From: Taenia hydatigena
Lineage: Eukaryota; Platyhelminthes; Cestoda; Cyclophyllidea; Taeniidae
Length of the DNA: 64,000 nt
Assembly (NCBI GenBank): GCA_036345935.2
Contig: JADWOT020000001.1
Span: 12,342,623 to 12,406,622 of the forward strand
Direction: 5' to 3'
The notes under the pieces were generated by a model. That model did no database searches and was not told the DNA's origin. It was given only the letters and a program-made list of their open reading frames with translations. Shown piece after piece: positions 1 through 13,320 of the stretch. A program made the position numbers and the translations under genes. The first letter of the stretch is position 1; each line of letters opens with the position of its first letter.

Positions 1-1340
1 AAGTAATTGTTTTCTTTCCTTCGTGCGTTTTAAGTCACTTTATCTTGCCAATGCAGATGCAGTTGCCTCGATCTCCCATTCCGAATGTTAATTGTTGGCA
101 CTTACCTTCGAACACTAAAATATTAAAAATGTACCGCCGGTTTGAAAAGCAGGACAGCGGATTAAACCTTTTGCTAGAAGAGGACCTAGAATACACTGAA
201 GTTAGAGAGAATCAGCGTCTCGGTCTCCTTATATTTGTACCGTTTCCTATTAGCCCACATCTGTGGACATGTCCCAACTGAAACAACCTAATCGGTTTAA
301 AGAAATCAAAGCGAAGAGAAGGTAAAAGAGAAAAGGCCACACTAATTTTAGCAATGACGTATGTTCATTCTTTCAAGGATGGCTTAAGATCTGTAATTCT
401 AACTATCCTGCCTCTACCGCTGCCAGCGAAGAATATTGCTACTCTCTCGTGCCTTCCACAGCTAGTTGTGATCGGCCACAATGGGCGTCAGCATCAGCCA
501 CGACGTTGGCATGCATGAATGCTGCGCCACCTTAACTCAGTTTTGCTATTGACTGAGAAGACCAGACCTGTACTGCCACAAAGTTGGTAATACATTTCTT
601 TCGAGACTCGTTTCAAAGCAGGGTTGCTAACTGGATAGCCGTTTAGTTCAGACATCAACTCCGACTGCCCCAATGTGTTTCAAATGCCCCATGGTATAAT
701 GACAAACTCGCTAATTCCGCTGATCTTGGTCGCCTACGTCGCTAGATGCTTGACAGATCATCAAATTCCGGTTTTACTACCCCAGAGATCAAGTTAGCCT
801 CATTTTCTATCCTGTTTATTGCCGAACAACTTTTATCACCGGTCTGGGTCTCCGGCAAACTGAGAATTGTCCATGTAGCTTTCTACTCATCTCGAATGTA
901 GCCAAATTGAAAGTAAACTTGCTGACTTTTCCCACCACTTGCAACAAGATTCGGATCACTGCCTCTTCCACAAGGTTATTTTGGCAGAAAGCGAGGTAGT
1001 AGTTGAAAAGAGAACTTTGATGGATTTCGCAAGGGGAAGAAATCTGAATGATGAAGTGAAATTTGAGTAAAAAACTGGCTTAAGACGCGATGGTTCGTAT
1101 TGCCAATGCTGTCCCAAACTTTATGAAGGTAGCCTTCGCATCCACTAAGGCACCGAATCCAACGTAGATGCTTCGCTACTAAAAGGAGATGCAGACGACT
1201 ACAGTAGCATTCTTATTTTGAAGCTGCAACTATTCCATGAACAATTAAAAGAGCTTCGCAAGACGATAATTAGGTATACGAAAATGTTTTCATGACGGGA
1301 CGCTATGCTAGAACAAACAAGTACAGTCAAGCAAACATAG
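1..1340. other. Flank with no recognised gene
   Basis: No domain, splice-bounded exon or repeat could be supported here. A 78-codon open frame lies on the plus strand at 45-281 but resembles no family and has no supporting context. The proximity to the reverse-transcriptase relic at about 1.34 kb makes decayed retrotransposon gag or protease sequence possible, but no protease motif or zinc knuckle was seen. Confidence 0.4.
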
Positions 1341-1760
1341 GTGTCAGTGAAACTGGACCATTCGACAACCACCCAGATGCATATCGTCTCCGCTGTTAGC
1401 AGAAGTAACCAAGCTAGTCGAGGAGATAATTCAAGCTGAGGTTGTAAAACCGTCAAAGCTGCCATACGCCCCTCAGATGGCGCTGATAAAGAACAGTGTT
1501 GAGAATTTACTACTGTGCGCCATGTATAGTAAGTTAAACGTCGTAAATAAGACGAACTGATTTCCACTGACCCACATAAATGGCTCGTTAGACTCTCTAT
1601 GAGGTCAAAGTAATTCTCTACCCTAGGCTTAGGAATAGAATAGTGGCAAGTAAAAATGACACCAGCAAAGGGAGAGAAGCTGGTAATTGCATTGGAAAAC
1701 ATACTTTATGTATTCTAGGCCTTGCTAATTCAGTTCCGCGACGCTGCAAGGCTAATTGCA
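1341..1760 (+). pseudogene. Ty3/gypsy-type reverse transcriptase relic
   Basis: A broken reverse transcriptase. An open stretch at 1378-1560 contains LVEEIIQAEVVKPSK, then a hydrophobic ALIK strand and SKLNVVNK. These match the start of Ty3/gypsy reverse transcriptases, where a helix ending in GVI-x-PS is followed by the VxK strand and the YRKLN-x-V-T box. After an in-frame TGA at 1558 the same frame gives FPL-x-HI-x-x-SLDSL, the usual PLPRID-x-x-LDSL motif. Around 1668-1760 there is a weaker match to the region before the catalytic YxDD box. A possible upstream piece at 1341-1380 is in another frame. Several stops and frameshifts are present, and the YxDD box, RNase H, integrase and LTRs were not found. 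It acted in reverse transcription of element RNA. It is now inactive. Confidence 0.72.
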
Positions 1761-1769
1761 TCTCAAAGA

Positions 1770-2600
1770 CATGCACAGCATCTGTTCATTTACAAGTTAT
1801 TGACTGCAGACAATAACGAAATCGTATTCTGATCGAACTACTGATTCTTCATTAAGTAGGCGCAATCAGAAGACTGAAATATAAGCCTAGGAATCCTCAA
1901 CTTCCCTAAAGGGCTTCAGCCTATAAATCAGCTGGTGGTTCACCATTCCAGATAGTCACAAGTCGTGGAATGAGAGTTGCTTCTGATGTCTTCCCACCGA
2001 ATAGGGAACCAGCATCTGAAGAAGCACTAGAGCAAGTAACAAAAATCACCTCACGTACAAACCACCTTGTCTACAACGCACAACTCCATGCTTATCCAAA
2101 TACCATTTGCATAACACTATGACTGCTTACAAGAGTAGACCACTGATATGTGAAGGTGAAGTAGCCTGCCAAGGGAAGAAGGAAAACTAGTAAATGGCAT
2201 ATTAAGTGACAACCCTTAAGGATAATAATAAAAATGCTGCTCGAAGAGACATGGGTCCATGCTATACGAATGTTGTTATAAATGTACCTTTGAGCCCATA
2301 AATGGTAAGAAGGTGGAGAGATAATTTATGGCTTCTAACATCAGTTATGCGTTGGATTACAGCTGAAAAATTGTAGCAGAATGTTTGAATTAATATGCCA
2401 GTTTGCTGTATGCAACACGAATTAATACCTGTTTGTTTTTAATAAGTTCGTTAAAAACTTGCCTAGTTTCACATTCTTGTACTAACTTTGCAGAATGCCT
2501 TTTTTGAAAACTGCTTACCTTGCGTTCATTTTTAGACCAACACTAGTGGTTTCCTTAGCACATCTAAACGGTATCCGACATAGGCAGAATGTGTTTTAGA
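1770..2600. other. Unassigned interval after the reverse-transcriptase relic
   Basis: No gene or repeat copy could be recognised. Further decayed retrotransposon sequence (RNase H or integrase) may be present because the relic ends abruptly near 1760, but no diagnostic motif was readable in any frame. Confidence 0.35.
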
Positions 2601-3720
2601 GTATTTGAGAGCATACATACACGCATACATGCATCGGTTTGCTTGTTTGGTGGCTTAAGATTCCATACAAAACTCATAAACATGGATTATTTAGGTTCTG
2701 GGAATTGGCAACAGAGGAAACACATGTTAATGCACTTCATAACAGTTTGAAGATAAAATTGAAAACTAACCGCATTTCAAGAGCTTATTCCACACAAGAG
2801 TCGCGCGTGAAATTACCTATGCAAAGATGAAATTTGGTGCGATCCGACGCGACGCCACGCGAATAAAATGTATGGAATCACAAAACTGTGAAAAGAAGGA
2901 GCAGATGAAATGGGGAGAGTAAGGCCGATTCTAACATGAGAAAGGGGGCTGTAACCACGATTATGTTCACAGGACGACATAATGCAAAACTATTTACAGG
3001 TATTGAAACTGTAATGCAGGACAGCTCTCATGATACAGGTATGTTCACAAGTGACATTAACGCTAACTGTCGTACTTCCCCTAGACCCATTAGCACCAAG
3101 TGTAGATCATTTACTGTACTCTTCCTAGCTGGCATTTCTTCAGGGAATGCATTCAGCTACTTGTTAGCGCTCAGCTACTTCTCCTTGCTTCCAAATGCGT
3201 TGAAGATGGAATTTTGACTCGTGAGCACCAACCCCTTCTTTACTATGCCAGACTGTCTTTGCAACATTGCTAGTTACATGCTTGTCAGTAAGTTGAATGC
3301 AGGGCGGAGGCAGAATGCAGGTTGAGGCTGTGGAATTAGTCGCAATAAACAAGAATGGGATTTGAGCCACTTTGTAGTGCTAATCACAAAAACTGCGCAC
3401 AGACAGCCAATAAGAAGTTGATTATTTGCTAGGGGTTAAGGCCCTTGTGAGTGGAGGGACGACACGATGGCGTGAACACAAGATCTTTCGTTTGGTGAAC
3501 TTCGTGTGAGTTCGTATGACCAGCTCCTCCATTCGTGGTGTCCAGTAAAATGCGAAATTCTGCCATTAATTTAGGCAGTGTAAACGTCTCGAAGTGCGCA
3601 TTTGCGGTTGTGGGAAGCGATACTTTTCCATCCATAGACGAAATTTGCTTGCTGTAACAACAAATAAGTAATAAAATCCAAAAGTCTCGGTGGCTTGTTG
3701 GGAGTAGCCGGGAGGCTATG
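2600..3720 (+). repeat. Module D, copy 1 (plus orientation)
   Basis: This stretch aligns by eye with 31.11-31.97 kb in the same orientation and with the reverse complement of 44.08-45.06 kb. Landmarks shared by the copies are a TAACCACGATT block near 2954, CTAATGCAGGACA-like sequence near 3013, and CATGATACAGG near 3029. Copies 1 and 3 also share a block ending in CAGTAAAATGCGAAAT near 3542. The copies are clearly more diverged than the two palindrome arms. Small open frames within it (for example 2936-3217 plus) are not preserved in the other copies, so it is called a non-coding or fully decayed repeat. Family unknown. Confidence 0.7.
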
Positions 3721-5740
3721 GAAGCAAAGGAAAGCAATAGAACATGCAATTTGTTTAGAAAGATGAGAATTATAGGTGAGTGTCAACGACATCATATGAA
3801 GATAAATGAGCGCAAGCGTGTTAAAGTTATGTGGATTGTGGGTGTGTAGTTTACATTTACCAACACTCCACCAACTGCACGAGGTATTGCAATGTAGGTT
3901 GGATGCAAATGGAAAAAATGCATTGTGGGTTTTTTTTAGCAATACTTTATTAAATGCGCATCATGTGAATTTCTTTCAATCTACCTATTCCCTATTTTTC
4001 ACTTTTTTATCAACTCACTAATTTAGTTATTTGATTGTTTGCCTTTTTAGCGCTCTAACTGCTGCTAAGATAATTGTTTTACGCGCATTTACGTCTGCAA
4101 TTGTTCGTAGGTGTCGACCACCCACACCGTGTTTGGCATTCTGGAGTTCTACTACAGACTAATTAACCCTTCTTCGTGGATGTTCTCATCAATGTCCTTT
4201 ACATCATTCATGCATATTTGGTCGCTGGATGAGAACAAAGCGGGATTCGAATCATCCGCATGGATGCTGGTACCCGTCCAACAGTCGTGTTACATTCGTA
4301 CATCCTTCTCTGCGTGATGGGTTCAAAGATGCTCCAGTTCAAATGACTAAACACAAATGTGTGCACGAGTTGGACGTGCTGAAGTGATAGCGACATAAAC
4401 TTATGAAAAGAGACTTTCATTGCAATGTCATTCAAGAATGTAGTTCTGAAAGACCTGGTGAGAATATTAGGAAAAACCTTCTGCTGCGATTGAAAATGTA
4501 ACCGGAGCAGTTGAGGTAATGACCAAAGAGATAGAAGAAGAAATCGATGGCTATGAATTCAAATGCAGGAGAAAATGATCCCAACGATTCTTGACATTCA
4601 AGTCCCACTTCTACCACACTTTCAAACTCAGCTTTTAAGCGACTTAACTCAGTTAGATTCTGTGCCTCAATGTCACCTACTTAATTCACTCAGCTACTTC
4701 CATCGCTTCAAACATTGCCAGTGTAGGTCGATTCTTAGATTCGTTGTTAGTTTTTATAATGGCTAAGGCGATTCCGCAATTCGACTATAAACATAGACCC
4801 TAATGGCAAATAATGCAGCGATAACATTTCACTGAAGCTAAAATTTGCGACGCGACATTACATGCGAACTTCATTCATGCTATATTATTAAACCATAGCA
4901 GGAGTGTTTGTTCCTTCTTTTAGAATAGCCTCACATAAATCCATCAAATTATTGCTTTCGGTTGAAGTCGACCCTAGTTACGGGTATGCTCGCATATTCC
5001 GCATCATTACGTAAGTCATACGCAATTTCTTTTAAAGGACGTCTCTTAAGTAGTATCAGACCACTCCCTTTCTTCGATTTCTGTCACTTTAATCGGGTGG
5101 TCTGCAGCTGGTTTCCAGCGTACACTCATCAAATCACAAAAATTTTCGCTGATAGCAGAAGCAATTTTTTTCGTATCATGTGCAAACAGAGATGGAAGCC
5201 GTAATTATACGTCTGGATTGTACATTGCCTTAAATGCGGTAGTAACACCTATTTATTGCAAGCGAAGGGACTTGCCTGCTTGTTCTATCTCATTAAGCAT
5301 TTCTGCTGCGATAAATGATGCTAGATGCAGCTATGTTCGAGTAATTGGGCTTAAGCATACCTGTGTTGGTTATAGGTCAATCAAGTGCGGGTCTATGTAG
5401 AAATCGCTTGCATGATTAATAGAATGCAGATTTGGCCACGCATAATTGGATTTGATTTGCTCCTTGTGTGCAATTGTCAAAACAGCATTCGCCTACTTTC
5501 AATATTCACTCGCATTGAGGCGGATGCGCATCACATTAGCTGAATGTGTTGCTCAAGTCAAATCACGTTTTCAAAACCTTTCCTCTAAACGGGTTGGAAA
5601 CCAAAAGGCGTGTAGGAACGAAGGCAGCAAGTGCATTCACTGAATTTTCTCCCTTTCTTGTCGATGCATGAAAAATTGCTTGGTTGTTATCGACCAAACT
5701 TACGCTTGCATGACAGGCAGTCAGCCTCAGTAAAAAGAGC
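3721..5740. other. Flank with one short repeat match, otherwise unassigned
   Basis: About 3805-3900 resembles 22,405-22,500 on the same strand (a GAATGAGTGCGAGCG-like start followed by TAGTTTGCAT and TTGCACGAA-like blocks), so a fragment of the arm sequence recurs here. The rest, to about 5740, shows short open frames on both strands with no family resemblance and no repeat partner that could be confirmed by eye. Confidence 0.4.
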
Positions 5741-5743
5741 GTT

Positions 5744-6094
5744 TCACTGTTCTTTTTCCCAGTGAACACACTTCTGTCGCATTTCTGGGGTCATATTGGG
5801 GTCGCCAAAATCGGAGGAGAGGGCCTGCTGGTACCGTCGTAAGAAGTTAAAGATGTCGTAGTTGCGGTGGGCAGCATCTAGGCCCCAGACGAAGTCGAGA
5901 CAGATGTGGTCCGGTAGGTAGACATGGCGTATATGAGCTCTCGTGTCCCGAGTAAGCTCGACTAGGATGTGGGCCAATCTCACCCATCCCGGTAAATAGC
6001 CACCAGCACCCCTACCGCATCTAGCCCATAGCGTGATGGTATCGTCCGATTGCACTTCACCATGTTCCCAAAGCCTCGAAAGTGACCTTGGCAC
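5744..6094 (-). CDS. Acid lipase (AB-hydrolase), C-terminal exon or fragment
   Basis: The open frame ends with a strong match to the C-terminus of lysosomal acid/gastric lipases, which hydrolyse cholesteryl esters or triacylglycerols. Residues 66-73 read LDFVWGLD, the conserved LDFIWGLDA motif. They are followed by an acidic/aromatic helix ending RRYQQ (86-90), as in the family's C-terminal Y-x-x-I helix. AHILVEL (41-47) fits the preceding helix. In the family the catalytic histidine sits directly before LDF; here that position is Cys65, and the nearest His is residue 63. The match begins only about residue 20, so the upstream start codon is not trusted; this is probably the last exon, with earlier exons at higher coordinates. 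None were found up to 7.2 kb. It may be an isolated pseudogene fragment or a diverged, inactive copy. Confidence 0.55.
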   Translation of the reverse strand: MPRSLSRLWEHGEVQSDDTITLWARCGRGAGGYLPGWVRLAHILVELTRDTRAHIRHVYLPDHICLDFVWGLDAAHRNYDIFNFLRRYQQALSSDFGDPNMTPEMRQKCVHWEKEQ

Positions 6095-6099
6095 ATTGC

Positions 6100-7940
<1,841 letters not shown>

Positions 7941-7944
7941 ACAA

Positions 7945-8317
7945 TGGAAACTGCAAGAGAAGAGCGATCAGCAATTGAAAATCAGCGTCGCCAAAATGGG
8001 ACCTATTTCTGTCGGTATTGACACTAGCTATCAGGGTTTCATGGCCTATGAGTGAGGCAACCTCTCCAAGCAGTGCATTTGCTTGACAGATACAGTCCAC
8101 TTAATGCTTCCTTTCGTATACATAGACGGCATCTTCCAAGGCCCCACCTGCTCAAAGGATGAACTAGATCACGACGTGCTGGTGGTTGGTTACGATACTG
8201 ACAAGAGGCGACAGAAATATTGGATCGTGAAGGGGGCAAGACGGCTACATTTGGATGGCCGGAGACAAAGGAACCATGTGTGGAATCCCTGCGATGGCCA
8301 GCTATCCTCTGATCTAA
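7945..8317 (+). pseudogene. Cathepsin L-like cysteine protease, C-terminal pseudogene
   Basis: Three pieces in two frames rebuild the C-terminal third of a papain-family (C1A) protease. At 7945-8053 the sequence reads KISVAKMGPISVGID, then SYQGFMAYE. At 8125-8232 it reads GIFQGPTC, then ELDHDVLVVGYDTD, holding the catalytic histidine in LDH, then YWIVK. At 8234-8317, one base out of frame, it reads GYIWMAGDKGTMCGIPAM and ends SYPLI with a stop, the standard family C-terminus. The NSWG block carrying the catalytic asparagine, normally just after YWIVK, is deleted, and the deletion causes the frameshift. A TGA directly follows MAYE; about 75 bases to the next piece could be an intron but no phase-consistent splice pair exists. 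The pro-region and the cysteine active-site exon were not found. Confidence 0.82.
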
Positions 8318-8554
8318 CACAATAGATCAGGCGATGTTGCGATAAATTCTTTGTCGAGCAAAGATTACTGTTAACTGCTTACCTTGATTAAGTAAAAAGC
8401 ACAAAATGCTACCAACATTCTTTCGGGGCTTCTTTTATTACGTCCAGCTAAAGAATAATATGAATTTCTAGTTTTCCTCCCTAGTTGCTCTCCTCCTTCC
8501 AAGCTGATCTTTTGCTTTCTGATCACCTAATGTCTATGAATTTCCACGCCTCGT

Positions 8555-8815
8555 TCAAACGGCATCAACATTTTGCGACCTAGAGGGAGGAAGGGCGAAA
8601 AGCAGGAGCAGCGATGCACAAATAGTTGGCTAACGAATGTCGAACACCATCTCAACTACCAATCCACTCACGCGCCATTGACACGCACAACCAAGCACTG
8701 CTGCTCTGCTCCTAACTCTCCCTCAACTACCCTGCATGGTCTGCCTTCACCGCCTCGTCTCCTTGTGAATAGAACAGATAGAGATTAATGTAATCTGCAG
8801 TGTAGTGCTGAAAGA
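8555..8815 (+). repeat. Dispersed direct repeat, copy 1 (about 260 bp)
   Basis: This interval aligns in the same orientation with 9563-9830. Shared blocks include CAACATTTTGCGAC-like sequence at the left edge, TGGCTA...TGTCGAA, CACAACCAAGC-like sequence, CCTAACT, and ACCCTGCATGGT, ending at CAGATAGAG/CAGGAACAAG-like sequence. The copies begin and end together and about 0.75 kb separates them. The size and dispersal would suit a short non-autonomous element, but no terminal inverted repeat, A-tail or target duplication was clear. Confidence 0.65.
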
Positions 8816-9562
8816 GGCCCTCAATAGGGCCGTTAGAGCGTTCACACGAAAGTTGTAACGTCTCTAGCTTTCCGCCTACCGGCTTTACCGCAATCTAGCC
8901 ACCAAAGTCATAGAGACTAAGACCCTGGTGCTTGAGGGCATAGACCACACCCACAAAAATGACGACCTTAAGTGACGCGTCCTCAGTGTGCGTGATGGCG
9001 TAGCGCATGGCGTTCACCAGGAAGGCTTTGAGCACACTCTCAAGTGTCCTTGCAGGCAAGCCTAGAGATGCGTCTCACGTCATCACGACGCGGTAGACTG
9101 TGCCCACGCTCTATGCCACTTAAGCATAGGCCAGTCAACAAGTCACTTACGTGGATTTCAACAATTTGCACTAAGATGCATTTCCATCCTTTTGACACAC
9201 AAATGCCACCTCCATTGCAATTTCTTTTCTACTTTATTCCTGTTTGTTAGCACTAATCGCATGTGCGCCTAAACACATGGATGACATAACATACATTTGC
9301 GAAAATAAATGAAGACATAACTGATAAGGTAGAAAAATGATGCAGTGGTAAAATACATTAATAGTTAATGCGTAAAAATAGACACTAAGTGTATGCATAG
9401 GCTAGGCTAGCTGCCTACTCTTCATTCTAGCATGTAGCTATCCAGTAAAACACCTCAGAGCAAGAGAAACCGGTTTAATTCTCGCCCGGACCATGACGAT
9501 AGTGCGGTAGGTAACGCCACAGAATGCGGCGATTATAAGATGCCAAGGGAAATCGTCACCAC
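8816..9562. other. Spacer between the 260-bp direct repeats
   Basis: No gene, satellite unit or module copy was recognised. A 68-codon plus-strand frame at 9044-9250 has no family resemblance. Confidence 0.4.
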
Positions 9563-9830
9563 TCTCCTTTCAACAGTGTCAACACATTGCGACTAAAAAA
9601 GAGGGATGAGAAAAACAGTAGCAGCAGTGCACTAAATATTGGCTAGAGATTGTCGAAGGTCAGTCCAACTAACCGCTCACTCAACTGTCAGTAACACATG
9701 CACAGCCAAGCGCTGCTACTCTGTTCCTAACTGCCTCAGAACCACCCTGCATGGTTTACATAAACCATGTCGTCCCCATGTGAACAGAGCAGGAACAAGT
9801 TGATGCAAGCAGCAATGCGGTCTCAAAATG
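9563..9830 (+). repeat. Dispersed direct repeat, copy 2
   Basis: The partner of the repeat at 8555-8815. It keeps TTGGCTA near 9640, GTCGAAGG, GCACAGCCAAGCGCTGCTAC and ACCACCCTGCATGGTTTAC. It sits immediately before the 53-bp satellite, whose first degenerate units start near 9860, so it marks the left edge of the duplicated block. Confidence 0.65.
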
Positions 9831-9859
9831 GAGACATAAATCGTGAAGTTGGAGACCTC

Positions 9860-12800
9860 ACGAGAGAAAGAGAACAAAATTCACAGCACTGTGCAAAATA
9901 ATGCTAAAAATTTTCCCATCTAAAGCGAAATTTACAGCATCGCGAAGATGTATAAATAAAAAGTACAAAAAAATGAGAGCGGAATTCACATCCTTGACCA
10001 GATAAATACGAAAAAAAAGAGCCAGCAGTGAGAACAAAGTTCGAAGTTTTTAAAAGATCAACACTAAACAGAAGCCTAGAAGAAGTAAATATCCAAGTGG
10101 CCGGCAGATAAATACAACGAAATTGCCTCAGGAAGGAGCGGAAATTGCAAGATTGTGAAGATAAATACGAAATTGCCTAGAGGAGGGGCAAAAAACAGCA
10201 GCCCTGTACATAACAACACAAAAACTGCTGCAGAAGGGAAAAAAATCGCAGTTTCGCGTAAATCAATGGCACAAAATTGCTTAAGGAGAGAGCTGACATT
10301 GTAATCTTGAGTAGAATAATCCAACAAAATACAAGCAGATAAAGCGAAGATGGACGTCTCCTCTAGATCAAAGCAACATAAGATTAGAGAAGGAGCAAAA
10401 ATCAAAGTCCCGTGTAGATAAATACAGAAATATTAACAGAAGGAACGAAGATAATTGACCTAAAGATCAAAAATAAAAAAAATAACAAAACAAGAACAAA
10501 ATTGGCAGTCTCATGTAGATCAATACAAAAAACTACCCAAACAAGGAGCAATAATCGGTTTCGTGAAGATCAATAGCACAAAATTGCCCACACAATGAGC
10601 GAAAATCGCAGTCACGTGAGATGAAAAGCACGAAATTGCCTACAGGAGGACGAAAAACAGCAGACACAAGATGGGCAGCACAAAATTACCTATAGAAAAA
10701 CCGAAAATCGCAGTCTCATGTAGATCAGTGGCAAAAAATTTGCTACGGGAAAGCGAAAATCGCAGTCTCCTGCAGGTCAATAATACAAATTTGTCCCAAG
10801 GAAGAGCGAAAAGAGCAGTCTAGCGTAGAATAATAGCACAAAGTTACCCACAGGGAAAGCGAATACCCCGTCTTGTGTAGATTATTAACACCAATTCGTC
10901 CAAAGTAAAAGCGAAAAGAGCAGTCTCGTGTCGATCAATTACAAAAATTGCCCACAGGAGTAGCGAAAATCACAGTCTCGAGTCCACAAATAACACAAAA
11001 TTGCCCACACAACGAACGAAAATCGCATTCTCGCGTCGATCAACAACACAAAATCGCCCACACATCAAGGGCAAATCGCATTCTCGTGTCGATCATTAGC
11101 ACAAAATTACGCAGAGGAGGAGCCAAAATCGCAGCCTCGAGTCGATCAATAACACAAAATAGACCACAAAAGGAGCGCAAATCACATTCACGTGTCGATC
11201 ACTAGCACAAAATTGCCGAGAGGAGGAGCGCAAATCGCAGCCTCGAGTAGATCAATAACACAAAATTGCCCACACAACGAGCGCAAATCGCATTCTGGCG
11301 TCGATCATTAGCACAAAATTGCCTGCAGAAGGAGCAAAAATCGCAGCCTCGAGTGGATTAATAACACAAAATTGCCCACACAAGGAGCGCAAATCACATT
11401 CACGTGTCGATCATTAGCACAAAATTGCCTACAGGAAAAGCGAAAATTGCAGCCTCGAATCGATCAATAACACAAAATTGCCCACACAAGGAGCGAAAAC
11501 CGCATTCACGTGTCGATCATTAGCACAAAATTGCCCACAGGAGGAGCGCAAATCGCAGTCTCATGTTGATCATTAGCACAAAATTGCCCACAGGAGGAGC
11601 AAAAATCGCGGTTTCGTGTAGATGAATTACACAAAGTTGCGCAGAGGATGAGCGAAAATCGCAGTCTCCTGTAGGTGAATTACACAAAATTGCGCAGAGG
11701 AGGAGCGCAAATCGCAGTCTCGAGTCGATCATTAGCACAAAATTGCCCACACAATGAGCGTAAATCGCAGTCTCTTGCATGTTAATAGCACAACATCGCC
11801 CATAGGATGAGCGAAAATCCCAGTGTCTTGTAGATTAATCCCACTGATTTGCCTACAGAATGAACGAAATGGCAATCTGGTGCAGATTAGTAGAGCAAAA
11901 TTGCCGTCTAATGTCGATAAATATAAAATAATATTGCAATCCGAGAGAGCAAAATTCGCCATTTCGTGTCGATCAATACCACAAAATTGCATTCAAAGAG
12001 AGCGAAACTCGCCATCTCGTGTCGATCAATACCACAAAATTGCATTCAGAGAGAGCGAAATTCGCCGTCTAATGTCGACCAATACCACAGAATTGCATTT
12101 AGAGAGAGCAAAATTCGCCATCTCCTGTCGATCAATACCACATAATTGCATTCAAAGAGATCGAAATTCGCCGTCTAATGTCGATCAATACCACAAAATT
12201 GCATTCAAAGAGAGCGAAATTCGCCATCTCTTGTCCATGAATACCACAAAATTGCATTCAGAGAGAAAGAAATTCGCTATCTCGTGTCGATCAATACCAC
12301 AAAATTGCATTCAAAGATAGCGAAACTCGCCATCTCGTGTCAATCAATACCACAAAATTGCAATCGGAGAGAGCGAAATCCGCCATCTCCTGTCGATAAA
12401 TACCACAAAATTGCAATCTGAGAGAGAAAAATTCGCCATCTCGTGTCGATCAATACCACAAAATTGCATTCGAAGAGAGCGAAACTCGCCATCTCGTGTC
12501 AATCAATACCACAAAATTGCATTCAAAGAGAGCGAAACTCGCCATCTCGTGTCGATAAATACCACCAAATTGCATTCGGAGAGAGCCAAGTTCGCCATCT
12601 CGTGTCGACCAATACCACAAAATTGCAATCTGAGAGAGCAAAATTCGCCATCTCGTGTCGATCAATACCACAAAATTGCATTTAGAAAGTGCGAAATTCG
12701 CCATCTTATGTTGATCAATAGGATAAAATTCCATTCAAAAAGAGCAAATATCGCCTTTTCAGGTCAATAAATACCACAAAATTCCATTCAAAGAGAGCAG

Positions 12801-13320
12801 ATTTCGTTGTCCTAGGTCAATGAATACCACAACATTTTATTCAACGAGAGCAAAATTCACCATCTTATTTTGATCAATACTAGAAAATTCCATGTCAATA
12901 AATCCTTAAAAATTCCACCCTCCAAGTGCAAATTTCGCCCCTTTAATGACGATAATCGCCATAGAATTGCATTCAGACAGAGCACGATTTGCCTTCTCAC
13001 GTCGATCCATACTACAAAGTTGCATTAAAACGGAGTAAAATCCTTCGTTTCTTGTTGATTAATACCACGAAACTTTATTCAAAGGAAGCATAATTCGCCG
13101 CCTCATGTCTTTTAATAATACAACATTCCATTCAAAGGGAGCAAATCTCACCACTTCGTGTCGATAATAGAAAAGGATTTTGCCGGAAGGGAGCAAAATT
13201 CGCCATCTTTGGTAAACCAAGCTACAATATTCAGTTGAAAGGTGCAAAATTTCGCGTCTCATGTCGGTCAATGCTTCAAAATTCACTTCAAAGAGAGCAA
13301 AAATCGCCGTCTTCTGTCGA
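9860..13320 (+). repeat. 53-bp tandem satellite, left array
   Basis: A tandem repeat of exact 53-bp period: CACAAAATTG recurs at 11,524 and 11,577, and at 11,980 and 12,033. Two related sub-families are visible. From about 10.5 to 11.8 kb the unit core reads TTGCCCACAGGAGGAGCG with TCGATCATTAG. From about 11.9 to 12.8 kb it reads TTGCATTCAAAGAGAGCG with TCGATCAATAC. Units before 10.5 kb and after 12.8 kb are degenerate, as expected at array edges, and roughly sixty units fit the span. Because 53 is not a multiple of 3, open frames inside it rotate through all three unit frames and give artefactual repeat peptides. The array is repeated in opposite orientation at the right end of the palindrome. 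Confidence 0.92.

Noticed and set aside
1199..1702. 167-codon minus-strand open frame
   Set aside because: It lies antisense to the reverse-transcriptase relic and has no family resemblance of its own.
11823..12770. Long open frames in the satellite with repeated peptides
   Set aside because: The 53-bp unit is not a multiple of three, so the frame rotates and repeats every three units. The peptides are a by-product of the tandem repeat.
9860..13320. CRISPR-like array
   Set aside because: The whole unit is repeated, with no unique spacers, and the context is eukaryotic.
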